Shown: positions 10,850 through 22,240 of the stretch, one piece after another
Layout: each line of letters opens with the position of its first letter
How positions within the stretch are numbered: the first letter of the stretch is position 1
Assembly: GCA_039090855.1 (NCBI GenBank)
Contig: CM077010.1
Span: forward strand, 50,300,905 to 50,364,904
Length of the DNA stretch: 64,000 nucleotides
Source of the DNA: Macrothele yani
Taxonomy: Eukaryota; Arthropoda; Arachnida; Araneae; Macrothelidae
Direction of reading: 5' to 3'
Notes under the pieces: generated by a model
The model's input: the letters and a program-made list of their open reading frames with translations, nothing else
Told to the model about the DNA's origin: nothing
Databases searched by the model: none
Made by a program: the position numbers and the translations under genes

Positions 10850-12015
10850 TTGGGTTGGTGCGAATAAAATGTCCGGCAAAGGACCAGCACACGTGAACGG
10901 CGAGAATGAAAAAGTAGGACAACTTACCTAGGCAAAATAATCCCCCTCGGCATCGACACATAGTTGCCATCTGTCCGGAAAGACCATGATCCCGGAACGA
11001 AAAAAGTCTTGTGTCTGGGACCCGAAAAAGTCAGCAACTGCACGTTGAACCTGGTTATCTGTCGTGAACTCTTCCCCGGACAGGAAGTGATCCAGGCGAC
11101 GAAATAGATGATAGTCTGTCGGAGACAAGTCCAGGGAATTGGCAGGATGAGGTAGTGCTTCATAGCCCAAGTCACTTAATGTCAGCATCGTTCGTTGTGC
11201 GTCATGAGGGCGGACGTTGTCCTGGATAAGAAGAATACCATGTCTGTTGACCAAAGCCGGTTGTTTCTGCAGAAAGTTCCTGTGCATCTGGTGTAATTCA
11301 GCACAATAACGTTCTGCAGTGATTTTGGGGCCTCTTGCCACGAAACTCCGATGAATTATCCCGGCTGTGCACCACCAGACAAGAAGCACCATCTTCTTTG
11401 TGTGCAGGGGTGGCTTAGGAAGCCGTCCAGCAGGCTGTGCCTTGCTTAACCACTATGCAGATTGTTTCCAATTATCATAAAGGAGCCACTTCTCGTCGCA
11501 GGTGACGATTTCATGCAGTAGAGGTTCCTATTTATTCCTGGCAAGCAGCAACATGCAGACTTCCAAACTCCTAGTCTTGTTGGCAGTTGTCAACACATGC
11601 GGCAGCCACATGTCCAGCTTTTTTACTTTACCCAGCTCAGCCAGATGCCGAACTGTTGTGTGGTGGACACCTACCTCTACCGCTATCTCACGACACGTTC
11701 GTTGGCTGTATTCTCCCCAAAAACTTTGTTAATGTTTCGAGCGGCAATTCCTGCAGAATGGCCCAGTTTAAATTCATACAGGAAGATGACTCTCAAATCC
11801 GGCGTCTGGATGTTTCCTTTGCAAGCCACGTTACGTCTAAACAAACCACGCCTGAACCTTGTTCATCACACACGTGCTAGCTATTTATAGTAACTCTGTG
11901 ACGAAATGTTCGCAACACCTGTGTGTGGTTCAGTTCCACTGTGATGGTGCTGGGGGAGGGGGGAAGGCATCTCCATTGCTCGTTCCCGCCGGACATTTCA
12001 TTCATACCAACCCAA
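10850..12015 (-). mobile_element. Mariner transposon, complete ends, internal deletion
   Basis: The inverted repeats match well: TTGGGTTGGTGCGAATAAAA at 10850 and the reverse complement of TTGGGTTGGTATGAATGAAA ending at 12015. TA flanks both sides (10848-10849, 12016-12017). The length is 1166 bp. The transposase lies on the reverse strand and appears to have lost part of the DNA-binding region. Confidence 0.92.
10928..11880 (-). pseudogene. Mariner DD34D transposase, disrupted
   Basis: The N-terminal part at 11600-11790 shows a mariner-type helix-turn-helix (FKLGHSAGIAARNINKVFGE, then TANERVVREIAVEVG and HHTTVRHLAELGKVKKLDMW). The linker with the SGRP segment expected between TANER and the second helix-turn-helix is missing, which points to an internal deletion. 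VTCDEKWLLYDN near 11490 carries the first Asp, after a stop at about 11520. The 154-codon end (10928-11392) has LLIQDNVRPHDA (second Asp) and LDLSPTDYHLF (third Asp). I count 34 residues between them, the mariner spacing. Confidence 0.85.
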
Positions 12016-12017
12016 TA

Positions 12018-13885
12018 CAGGTAGGGTGTGGGTTACCATGAAAACGCTTATTGCTGATGATGATATGACGTCTCTGTTGCCAAGCAAAGAGCAAGGAAAG
12101 GCAAACTTTAACAGAAATGCCTTTACATTTGTAACACAAGTAAGTAGTCAGGTCTAAACCTCATCTATGGGAGGAATTCTTACGAGAAACTGCATGTGCC
12201 TTTCAAGGAGGTCAGAGAAAGATATCTGGAGATGCCTTCGTCAATAGAGCAGAATCACTTTGCGTGAAGCCTATAACCTCGAGCGCCCCCCAATAAAGTG
12301 TGGGAAAGGTGGCTTTCAAGGCTATTGCAATGCATTTTATGTTAGCCAAACCGCATTCTTTCGTCGAAAATGTTTCTAATTTTTCATCGTAACTTGATGT
12401 TGATGTGTGAGAAAATCGCGGTCTTAAAAAATTTTAATTATTTTGAGACACCTTTCCTAATTCATGTTTTAAATAGGAATACACGAAACGTTAGCGCAAG
12501 TTCAAAGCAAAACATGACGTTAAAATTGAAAGCTTCACTCGTCTATGAAGGATAATCCATTCCGTTTTTATATTAGAATGATTTCTGCAACCAAAATCCA
12601 CACAGTTCAAAAATGCACACAGCTGAAACTACATGAAACTCTGTAGGGTATCTCGTGAACATCATCAAAATTCCCACACTTTGTGGGTTCACGGTTAAGA
12701 GAACCGAGACATCTCCAGTAGCATTATTCTAACCTCCTTGGTCTCTCTCCGTTACATTCTTTTACTGTTGTGGTAGTTCAGTTGAGTAAGAACAGCATTG
12801 TTACTTCAGAGGAAGTCCTGGCCTATTTGCAATAAATGTTGGAGAACGCTGAATGAAATTCTGAAACGGACAGTACCGTGCTGTAAACTGGAAAGCTTGA
12901 GCTGGTCCGGGTATTCAAAATTGAAGCCCGAGCAGACTTCTTCACCTTCCGCAACGTTTGTCTATCAATTCCGTTACAAAAGAAGCCTATGCCCAAACCC
13001 GTTAACTTTCCGACGAACTTTCTCATCCGTTGTGAAGTTCCTTTCCTACCGATGGTTGTTGAGGCTTTGACAGGCTGACCTCTTGCGCAATTTCAAGGAA
13101 ATTTACAGGCCTGTTTTCAAGAATGAAACACTCACAATGCGCAAAATATTGCCTTCTGTCGTCTCATTGGTAGCTTGCCCACCTGATGTTCATTTCTGAT
13201 ATCAGCGCTGCACTTTTTTAACTGATGGCATAAAAAAAAAAAAAACATTCTCTTATTTGACATCACCATTTGTACACACACAGACAGAAAGCAGTGCATT
13301 GTGAATGTCACTTAGCAAAGTGACTTTTGCTTGCAAAAAAAACAATGTTACCTGTTTCCGACAACACTCTCACACGAGCCTCAGTTTTGGAAATGAAATC
13401 AGTTGTGGAATGATGATAGCATCACCCTGATTGTTTTTTACTTTCTTATGTTACACATTATTAATAGTTCCATCCATCGGTGAAATTTTATTTCATTCTC
13501 TTTCCCCATTATCGAGAAAATAAATATGTTATAACTACATTTCGGAAACCATGTCAATGTCTTCATTGTGGACCAAAATGGTACTGTCGTCTTACAAGAG
13601 GGTACTGTATCGGTAGGATTTAAGGGGTTTCGAAATACTTTTAGTGCCGTGAGTGAAGAGCATGCGCATTGAATTGCCTCTACCTTGCACTGAGTTTTGG
13701 ACAGCTTATGACAAGATAATACACTGTTTCGTTAGGAAAAGTACGAGCTGGAGTTAGTATATATTTATTATACCCAGGACAGCCCTTAGCCCTCAGCAAT
13801 CGCAGCATCTGCGCCGCTCCGCGTTTTGGAGGATTCCGCTCAATACAGGCACAAGTTTATTAAGATGAAACTGAAATATGCAGAA
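12018..13885. other. Non-coding stretch, nothing firm
   Basis: No supported gene. Overlapping short frames at 12798-13070 on both strands have no recognised motif. An 11-bp inverted pair (AAGTGTGGGAA near 12296, TTCCCACACTT near 12671) could mark a small miniature transposon, but the rest of the ends does not match. A 14-A run lies near 13232. Confidence 0.45.
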
Positions 13886-13889
13886 TAAA

Positions 13890-16170
13890 ACAAAATACTT
13901 ATGAATGACAAATTCAACCAAGCAAATGTTGATAGTTATGAATGACCAACTCAACCAAGCATAATGTTAATAGTTATGAATGACCAGCTCAACCAAGCAA
14001 ATGTTAATAGTTATGAATGATCAAATCAACCAAGCAAATGTTAATGAATGACCACCTCAACCAAGCAAATGTTAATGAATGACCAACTCAACCAAGCAAA
14101 TGTTAATGAATGACCAACACAACCAAGGAAATGTTAATGAATGACCAACTCAACCAAGCAAATGTTAATAGTCGTGAATGACCAACTCAATCAAGCAAAT
14201 GTTAATGAATGACCAACTCAACCAAGCAAATGTTAATAGTTATGAATGACCAACTCAACCAAGAAAATGTTAATGAATGACCAACTCAACTAAGCAAATG
14301 TTAATGAATGACCAACTCAACTAAGCAAATGTTAATGAATGACCAATTCAACCAAGCAAATGTTAATAGTTATAAATGACCAACTCAACCAAGCAACTGT
14401 TAATAGCAACAAAATACTTATGAATGACAAATTCAACTAAGCAAATGTTGATAGTTATGAACGACCAACTCAACCAAGCAAATGTTAATAGTTATGAATG
14501 ACCAGCTCAACCAAGCAAATGTTAATAGTTATGAATGATCAAACCAACCAAGCAAATGTTAATGAATGACCACCTCAACCAAGCAAATGTTAATGAATGA
14601 CCAACTCAACCAAGCAAATGTTAATTGTTATGAATGATCAACTCAACGAAGCAAAGGTTAATGAATGACCAACCCATCCAAGCAAAGGTTAATGAATGGC
14701 CAACTCAACCAAGCAAATGTTAATAGTTATGAATGGCTAACTCAGCCAAGCAAATGTTAATAGTTATGAATGGCCAACTCAACCAAGCAAATGTTAATAG
14801 TTATGAATGGCTAACTCAACCAAGCAAATGTTAATAGTTATGAATGGCCAACTCAACCAAGCAAATGTTAATAATTATGAATGACCAACTCAACCAAGCA
14901 AATGTTAATAGTTATGAATGACCAACTCAACCAAGCAAATGTTAATAGTTATGAATGACCAACTCAACCAAGCAAATGTTAATAGTTATGAATGACCAAC
15001 TCAACCAAGTTAATGAATGACCATCTCAACCAAGTTAACAAATGACCAACTCAACCAAGTTCATGAATGACCAACTCAACCAAGTTAACGAATGACCAAC
15101 TCAACCAAATTAATGAATGACCAACTCAACCAAGTTAATGAATGACCAACTCAACCAAGTTTATGAATGACCAACTCAACCAAGCAAATGTTAATGGTTA
15201 TGAATGACCAACTCAACCAACCAAATGTTAATGAATGACCAACTCAACCAACCAAATGTTAATGAATGACCAACTCAACCAAGCAAATGTTAATAGCTAT
15301 GAATGACCAACTCAACCAAGCAAATGTTAATAATTATGAATGACCAACTCAACCAAGCAAATGTTAATAGTTATGAATGATAAACTTAACCAAGCAAATG
15401 TTAATGAATGACCAACTCAACCAAGCAAATGTTAATAGTTATGAATGACCAACTCAACCAAGTTAATGAATGACCAACTCAACCAAGCAAATGTTAATGG
15501 TTATGAATGACCAACTCAACCAACCAAATGTTAATGAAAGACCAACTCAACCAACCAAATGTTAATGAAAGACCAACTCAACCAACCAAATGTTAATGAA
15601 TGACCAACTCAACCAAGCAAATGTTAATAGTTATGAATGACCAACTCAACCAAGCAAATGTTAATATTTATGAATGATAAACTTAACCAAGCAAATGTTA
15701 ATGAATGACTAACTCAACCAAGCAAATGTTAATAGTTATGAATGACTAACTCAACCAAGGAAATGTTAATAGTTATGAATTACCAACTACACCAAGCAAA
15801 TGTTAATAGTTATGAATGACCAACTCAACCAAGCAAATGTTAATTGTTATGAATGACCAACTCAACCAAGCAACTGTTAATAGTTATGAATGACCAACTC
15901 AACCAAGCAAATGTTAATTGTTATGAATGATCAACTCAACGAAGCATGAATGACCAACTCAGCCAAGGAAAGGTTAATGAATGGCCAACTCAACCAAGCA
16001 AATGTTAATAGTTATGAATGACCAACTCAACCAAGCAAATGTTAATAGTTATGAATGCCCAACTCAACCAAGCAAATGTTAATAGTTATGAATGACCAAC
16101 TCTACCAAGCCAAGGGTAATGAATGACCAACTCAACCAAGCAAAGATTAATGAATGACCAATTCAACCAA
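13890..16170. repeat. Minisatellite with 37/31/25-bp units
   Basis: About 2.3 kb of tandem repeats built on the core AATGACCAACTCAACCAAGC. The three main unit lengths differ by 6 bp: about 37 bp (core, AAATGTTAATAGTTATG), about 31 bp (core, AAATGTTAATG) and about 25 bp (core shortened to AAGTTAATG). The segment starting ACAAAATACTTATGAATGAC near 13892 recurs near 14408, so a block of about 515 bp has been duplicated as a higher-order unit. No long open frame is present. Confidence 0.95.
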
Positions 16171-16174
16171 ACAA

Positions 16175-17099
16175 GTGGTATCTTATTTGTATAGTATATT
16201 TTGTTTGGATCAAGATAACGTCTGAATACACCTAAATTAAGCCAGCCAATTCTCCTGGATTAGGCGTGATGGTTTCGAATTGCCGCATGTATTGACTTCC
16301 AAATTTCAGTATTGCTTTCAAAATTTTATTGACTATTCCAGTTACTACTGCCTCAGCGTAGTAAAGTTTCTCTATATTGAAATTAACAAAAAAAAACTAT
16401 CTTAGAACTAAAATGACTCAAGAAAGGGTATTTGATTTGGCATTACTGTCGACAGAACACACATTATGTGAAAATCTGGATTACAACCATATTAATGATT
16501 TGGTCGAAACGAAGACAAGAAAAATAAATTTTCTTGAATAAATTTGTGTTTATTTAGGAATGGTGTATGCCATTATATACCTTATGTCCGCTGGTCCATG
16601 AATAAAACATCCAAACATACCTATCTTTTATATAAAAGAAAGCCTCTGTTTTGTAATTCGGATTTCAGATTTACCTCCCGCATATTCCATATCGCAGCGT
16701 TCCTCTCAACGTGATACATTTCAATAAAACTTGTTTGCCAATGTAATCGACATGTTTTCCGTTGGGATTCCGAAAACAAGTAAAAAAAAGGGATCTTTTT
16801 GGGCATGTTTTTTATTGTCGAGCTCTATGAAACGGTCCTATGGCCATGGGCACCTTTATAGCGCTTGACAACGAAAGAAACTATTATATAAATCCTTCGA
16901 GAGGCCATGGGCAACATTGAAAGAGATCACGTTCTAACAAATCAGTGTGATTACGGCGGAAAGAGTTCAAGAGGGCACTGATTGGATAATGAACAAATAT
17001 GTAAGTACCTCTACTCATTATTCTAAAACTTCATGGATAGGTCAGCGTATCTCATATGTGCCCATGAGTTTTGTAATACATTTTTAAACACATTTTTTA
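16175..17099. other. Non-coding stretch, nothing recognised
   Basis: AT-rich DNA between the minisatellite and a SINE. A reverse frame at 16621-16806 has no recognised motif. GGCCATGGGCA occurs twice near 16843 and 16902. Confidence 0.5.
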
Positions 17100-17315
17100 G
17101 CCTCCCCGGTGGCGCAGGGATCTAAGCGGTGGCTTCTGATCATTTGTCCGAGATGGGTCCGGGTTCGAATCTCGGTGAGGCATGGATGTTATTTTTGTCT
17201 TAGGGCACTGGCTCTCTCCCTTCCCTGGAACCAATGACCCAAAATTAGTGACGAGCGACTGCTTATAGCTCAATGTGTTCCTCACGGTAGTCGTTAAACC
17301 TTCAACAAAAAAAAA
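17100..17315 (+). mobile_element. tRNA-derived SINE, copy 1
   Basis: The head is tRNA-like, with A box TGGCGCAGGGATC and B box GGTTCGAATCTC. The body is CACTGGCTCTCTCCCTTCCC, then a CGACTGCTTATAGC segment, ending in poly(A). The same family recurs at 18090, 18331, 31621, 37307, 40313 and 49008. This copy is one of the more diverged. Such SINEs are transcribed by RNA polymerase III and borrow a LINE's machinery; the RTE LINE in this window is a candidate partner but shares no obvious 3' tail. Confidence 0.9.
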
Positions 17316-18089
17316 TATTTATAAATTTTGTATAAACAGGGGTCCGCAAAAACATTTGTTCTCAGCCTGATACACCCTAGGGACGGCCCTGATTAAACTT
17401 CTACGTTAGAAATTGAAATCATAAGAATAATAGTAACAATCTGCGTAAAATGCTTCTTTTAGTATATATCGATAGCGCAAAGTATTTTAGTATATATCGA
17501 TAGCGTCTTCCATGAGGCTGCAGATAAAGATTTTCCCAATCAAAGCTTTACACATATCAGCGCTCTGCTGAAACAAAGAAATGCAATTGTTATAATTATT
17601 ATTAATATATCGAGGCTTACGAAAAAGCTTCGTTAGTCATTCAAATCTCTCTCAGAAAAAATAAGCATTTTAATAAAACAGCAAACGAGTTACCCTGAAG
17701 ATGACAATCCGATTTTTGGTGAAAATGCGGCAAGGATGGTAAGTCAGATAACATCCGAAAACTTGAAAATTTCATCGTCCTGGAGAAGGACTCGAACCTG
17801 CGTCTCTCAGATAGCGCCCGGTTATGCTAACCACTACACCACCCAGAACGACCAAGTCTCAACTTTCCGATTAATTTGAATGTAACCGTCACAGGATTCG
17901 CTAGTCGAAGCAACCATGAGTTACTCGGTATCATGACTTCGATATCTTTTGTTAACACATGCAAAGGTGGCAACAATCAGAAGAATATTCTGTTTGTTTT
18001 TCGCTTAAATCCAAGGTAACCACTGATGGGTTTTCCCATTGCAGGAAGGAGGTATACATGGTGTGTTCTTTTCGTTTTTTCTTTTTAAT
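17316..18089. other. Non-coding stretch with tRNA-like sequence
   Basis: The 20-mer TTTAGTATATATCGATAGCG occurs twice (from about 17458 and 17486). Apart from the tRNA-like sequence at 17777-17849, nothing else was recognised. Confidence 0.5.
17777..17849 (-). other. Degenerate tRNA-like sequence
   Basis: On the reverse strand a 73-nt segment has a complete acceptor stem (GTTCTGG with CCAGGAC, one G-U), an A-box-like TGGTGTAGTGGTTAGCATA and a perfect B box GGTTCGAGTCC. The T stem has one mismatch and the anticodon arm does not form a 5-bp stem. No poly(A) or SINE body was found next to it. I read it as a tRNA pseudogene or the head of another SINE family. Confidence 0.5.
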
Positions 18090-18317
18090 TTTTTTTTTTT
18101 TTTTTTTGATTGGAGGTTTAACGACCACCGTGAGCAACTCAATGGGCTATAAGCAGTCGCCCGTCCCTAATTTAGGGTCACTGGTTCCAGGGAAGGGAGA
18201 GAGCCAGTGCCGTAAGGCAAACACAACATCCATGCCTGACCGGGATTCGAACCCGGACCCCTTTACGGACGAATGATCAGAGGCCAACGCCTTAGACCAC
18301 TGCGCCACCGGGGCGGC
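18090..18317 (-). mobile_element. tRNA-derived SINE, copy 2
   Basis: A full-length reverse copy: poly(T) at 18090-18107, body, B box and A box, ending at the head GGGGCGGC near 18317. Flanking CTTTTAATTTTT-like sequence on both sides (about 18080 and 18319) looks like a target duplication formed in the T-rich tail of the adjacent older copy. Confidence 0.92.
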
Positions 18318-18324
18318 CTTTTAA

Positions 18325-18537
18325 TTTTTGATTGTAGGTTTAACGACCACCGTGAGCAACTCAGTGAGCTATAAGCAATCGCCTGTCCCTAATTTAGGGC
18401 CACTGGTTCCAGGGAAGGGAAAGAGTGAGTGCCGTAAGACAAATACAAAATCCATGCCTCACGGGATTCGAACCCCTACCCATCTCGAACGAACGATCAG
18501 ACGCCGTCGCTTAGAAAACTGCTCCACCAGGGCGTTC
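18325..18537 (-). mobile_element. tRNA-derived SINE, copy 3 (older)
   Basis: The same family and orientation as its neighbour at 18090-18317 but more diverged (for example CCACCAGGGCG at the head and AGTGAGTGCCG in the body). Copy 2 seems to have inserted at the tail of this one, giving a head-to-tail pair. Confidence 0.88.
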
Positions 18538-18539
18538 TC

Positions 18540-18930
18540 CCTATTTTCTTCTCTTTCCTTATGTGTTGTCCAGCATATCAATGTAATCTCAGTGCGGCTC
18601 TGAAAACATAAAAAAAACCCTTACATCAACAGAGAGTTTCTACCCTCGCTATCTTTCGTTGGCATACATATTTGCATTCAGTTCAAGGTCTGTAGGCCTT
18701 TCAGTGTTGGTTACCACAAAATGCGACTTCTTGCTGTGAACAAAGCTCATAACAGCACGTTTCGCAGTGTTATGCCCGAGGACTTTTTCTTTTCATTTCT
18801 CAGTGGTCACAAAATCAAGTAAACTTAACTAAAACATGACGTTAGTCCGTAAGTAAAATGCTCGAAATCCCCAGTCAATCATGTAAAATATTTTAACGTG
18901 TTGCATTTTTGAAAGGATGCTGAAGGGGAA
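18540..18930. other. Non-coding stretch, nothing recognised
   Basis: No frame, repeat or transposon end was recognised between the SINE pair and the 128-bp repeats. Confidence 0.5.
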
Positions 18931-18935
18931 AATAC

Positions 18936-19319
18936 TTTTGGAAACAATCCTGAAAATAAACTGATTTTCAGAAACGTGAAGTTGAATAGATAAGAGAGAG
19001 GAAACTATAGATAACTCCCGGTCATACCAGGAAAGGTTTACGTAGCAACATTTAGCGAAGACGTTTTGGAAACTATCCTGAAAATAAACTGCTTTTCAGA
19101 AACGTGGAGTCGAATGGATAAGAGAGAGGGAACTATAGATAACTCCCGGTCATACATGGAAAGGTTTACGCAGCAAAATTCCGCTAAGACGTTTTGGAAA
19201 CAATCCTGAAAATACTCTGATTTTCAGAAACGTGGAGTTGAATAGATAAGAGAGAAGGAACTATAGATAACTCCAGGTCATACCAGAAAAGGTTTACGTA
19301 GCGAAATTTCAAGAACGTG
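18936..19319. repeat. Tandem repeat, three units of 128 bp
   Basis: TTTTGGAAAC recurs at 18936, 19064 and 19192, an exact 128-bp period. Each unit continues with AATCCTGAAAAT, GATTTTCAGAAACGTG, GAACTATAGATAACTCC and GGTTTACG. The copies differ by a few substitutions. No long open frame is present. Confidence 0.9.
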
Positions 19320-19544
19320 GTCTGCTATACGTGTAGCGTTCTTATCTTGAAAATTGTTGGAGATTTCCTCAAATGCTCTTTAGTCATATGTGGCAATATG
19401 TATTTTTGCTCACGAAGAAAAAATTAAAGCGATTTATTTGTCAGCCAGCTATTCCTGTAAGCAGTTTATACTGAAATTTTAGAAAAAGGTTATTTCCCAA
19501 GAACAAAAAAAAATAAACGTTATTATTTATCAATATGTATAAAG

Positions 19545-19890
19545 CCATGGACCTTAACAACTCAGAGAAATATGGAAAGATGCATGCCGGTGTAACCAAG
19601 AAAGATAGATAAAGGAATTAATCGATCAGGAAAATGACAAAAGTGGATGACATAGTAATCAAAGTAAAGACCCTCAAGTGGTAATGCACTGGACATATTG
19701 CTAGAAGAACTGACTATTTTTGTGCAACCAAAACACTAGATTGGATGCAAAGGACAGTATTTTGGATGGGAAATGAGTGAATGAAATTCGAAACCATGTC
19801 GGAATGATATGAAGAGAATTACTCAAAAAGAAGTTGCGGAATGGACTTGTGGGGAACCTAATGCAGCAGTGAGAATTCAGGAAAGAAGAT
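19545..19890 (+). mobile_element. RTE LINE 3' fragment
   Basis: Nucleotide similarity by eye to the 3' coding end of the RTE element at 42557-45066: ATGGACCTTAACAACTCAGA, ATGGAAAGATGCATGC, GGTGTAACCAAGAAAGATAG and TTCGTGGAACCTA-like segments follow in the same order. It is 5'-truncated and full of indels, and is an old dead copy. Confidence 0.75.
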
Positions 19891-19910
19891 GATAATCAGA
19901 AAGCAGTATA

Positions 19911-20950
19911 CACTGAGTGGCCAATTATTATGACTACCTGGTTAGTATGTTGTTGGGTCACCTTTTGCCCTCAATATCGCTTGAATTAATTAAACGTCGG
20001 TAAGTGCCTTGGGATATATTATTCAAAATACGGTGAATTGCACCCTCCAGCTCTTAAAAATTTGATGGTAGCGGATCCAGCTGTCTGATGCCCTCTTTCG
20101 ACTTCATCTCACAAATGCTCCATTGGATTGAGATCCGGTGATTGAGGAGGCCAATGTAACCGGGAAATGTCGCCGAGATGCTCCTCAAACCATTCTCGTA
20201 CCATGTGAGTACTGTGATATGGAGCATTGTCCTGCTGGTAGTATCCATCTCTATTGGGATAAACCATCAATATAACTGGATGGACTTTGTCAGCAACGCT
20301 ATTTAAACACCTTCGGGCTGTCAGCCGTTGCTTCACACGAATCAAAGGGCTCAAACACTTCCACGAAAACATAACTTCAAGCTGTAACGTTGCCTCCTCT
20401 AGTTTGAAGAGTACTGGCGATGCAATATGGGTCCATGCGTTTGTGCTGCTGTCTTCATGTCCTACTCATTACCCTTTTCCACTCATTTGCTATCTAATTC
20501 TTGTGCTCATGAGCAAACTGGAGGCGTTTCTTCTTGTTCGCTGAAGATAGCCATCAACTACAGTCCGGGATGTAAGTTGATGGCCTCTCAACTTACAACC
20601 CGGACTGTAAGTTGAGAGGCCGTCAGACTTTGTCCCTGATTTAGATTCACGGACTGAACAAGACTGCATACTCTCCGCTCAGCTCGGTCATCCAGTAGCC
20701 GTTGACGACCACAAACCTTACGCTCAGCCCCGACTTTTTGAGTGTGGTCCACACTCTGTAAACTCTAACGACTGCTGCACTCGAACATTTCACAATTGCA
20801 GCTGTTTTGCTAATGCCCGCACCAATGCTTCGAGCACCCACGCTTATTCCACGTTCTAAGACCGTCAGATCGCGTCATTTACCCTATTTCTCGCTCAATG
20901 TACTCTATTAGGGTCTGCATACCTCTAGTCTTCCATTTTTATACCGATTC
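19911..20950 (-). mobile_element. Tc1/mariner DD36E element, right end unclear
   Basis: The left end begins CACTGAGTGGCCAATTATTA at 19911 after TA (19909-19910). The matching right inverted repeat was not found; the element probably ends near 20950, next to the fold-back repeat. The transposase is on the reverse strand. Confidence 0.7.
20109..20841 (-). pseudogene. DD36E Tc1-like transposase relic
   Basis: The frame at 20109-20372 contains YYQQDNAPYHSTHMVREWF (second Asp) and WPPQSPDLNPMEHL (Glu). I count 36 residues between the second Asp and the Glu, the DD36E spacing. The frame at 20647-20841 (MGARSIGAGISKTAAIVKCS, then VVRVYRVW) is the helix-turn-helix half. The middle, with the first Asp, is damaged, and an inverted duplication lies at about 20560-20610. 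It is inactive. Confidence 0.8.
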
Positions 20951-20977
20951 AGCCATCTTTCATTAGCAGCATCTGCT

Positions 20978-21465
20978 GGTGAATATATTTCAAATACGTA
21001 GAAGATAATGTAAATAGACGACGCTCTGTTCACGTTATTTTATAAACAACGCTTAGAAACTGAAAAAATGTTGTTCCGACACCGCTGGGACCGAGTCTCA
21101 GATATCTCGATAACTACCCGAGTGTGTTCGCTTTACGCTACGGTGCCAACAATTCACAGCGCTATGTGTGGTTTATCAGTCAGCATCTGACAACAGCCAT
21201 CCGTATTGATGGGCTCAACAACTGATATGTCGCCATCTGATTTATGTAGTTAGATGCTGACTGATAAACCACACATAGCCATGAGAATTGTTGGCACCGT
21301 AACGTAAAGCTAACCCCTCGGCTAGTTATCGAGAGATCTGGATTCGATCCCAGCGGTGCCAGAAGAACAATTTTTTAGTTGCTATGCGTTGTTTAAAATA
21401 TACCGTGGACAGAGCGAGGACATAGTCTATTTACATTATCTCCACGTATTTGAAATATATTCACC
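20978..21465. repeat. Long fold-back palindrome with tRNA-like arms
   Basis: Arms of about 215-220 bp match in inverted orientation, starting GGTGAATATATTTCAAATAC at 20978 and ending with its reverse complement at 21465. The spacer is about 55 bp. Each arm holds a tRNA-like block; in the right arm (about 21292-21360) GGCACCG pairs with CGGTGCC as a 7-bp acceptor stem and ATTCGATCC resembles a B box. Inner parts include TATGTGTGGTTTATCAGTCA. There is no coding capacity. It is probably a fold-back or long-TIR miniature element. Confidence 0.88.
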
Positions 21466-21519
21466 ATTTCTATCGCCTTTTGGATTCATCAGCTGTAATT
21501 AAATAGCTTGCTCTGTTGA

Positions 21520-21725
21520 ATGCCAACAGATGGCGACACATCAGTTGTTGAGCCCATCAGTAAGAATTTGTGTAGTCAGACGCTGACTGATAAGCCACAC
21601 ATAGCGCTGTGAATTGTTGGCACCGTAGCGTAAAGCGAACGTACTCGGCTAGTTATCGAGAGATCTGGGGTTTGATCCCAGGGGTATCGGAAGAATTATA
21701 TTTCAGTTACTATACGTTGTTTAAA
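21520..21725. repeat. Partial third copy of the fold-back arm
   Basis: Sequence from the loop and right arm of the fold-back repeat recurs here in the same orientation as the right arm: CGCTGACTGATAAGCCACAC, TTGGCACCGTAGCGTAAAGC, CGGCTAGTTATCGAGAGATC. It is diverged by scattered substitutions. Two copies in direct order plus one inverted make a three-arm cluster. Confidence 0.85.
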
Positions 21726-21729
21726 AAAT

Positions 21730-22240
21730 AAAATACTTTTATTTGTGCGTGAGAAAATATGTAAAAATTATTTATTTATATGTCATCATGATTATTACAT
21801 TTTTTGCGTGAAAAGAAAAATGACGTTTTAAAAAAAACGGTAGAGCGTAACTACTCAGAAACTATTCTAGCGAGTTGTGCTCTCCAAGGACTTTTGCTAC
21901 AAGGAACGGAAAACCTCTGTAATTATAAAATAGACTCTCATAGATGGATTCTAAAATTGCTCAGTGGTAAATAAAAACAAAATGATAGCAAATAATTCAC
22001 TTATGAATTAAGTTCTCGTTGAAAAACTTTTTTTTCAGTCTGGAAGGACGACAGCTTCACACCAAATACGACGTCACTTAATTTAACAAGTTTAACAATG
22101 GTTTAGTAGAAAATTGCTAACGGGAAATATCTAACGAAGTTAACCCGAAAATTCAGTTTGAAACAAGAACCAAACATTATGGTAGTTCGTTGAGAATTTG
22201 ACTCTATCATTGTCTTTTAGTTCAATGACAATTCGTTCGA
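21730..22240. other. Non-coding stretch, nothing recognised
   Basis: AT-rich DNA between the fold-back cluster and a mariner relic. No motif was seen. Confidence 0.45.

Noticed and set aside
12293..12690. A 400-bp miniature transposon with AAGTGTGGGAA ends
   Set aside because: Only 11 bp match and no TA or other target duplication fits at the ends.
13890..16170. Centromeric satellite
   Set aside because: At 2.3 kb with irregular 25-37-bp units and flanking unique DNA it is an ordinary interspersed minisatellite as far as the window shows.
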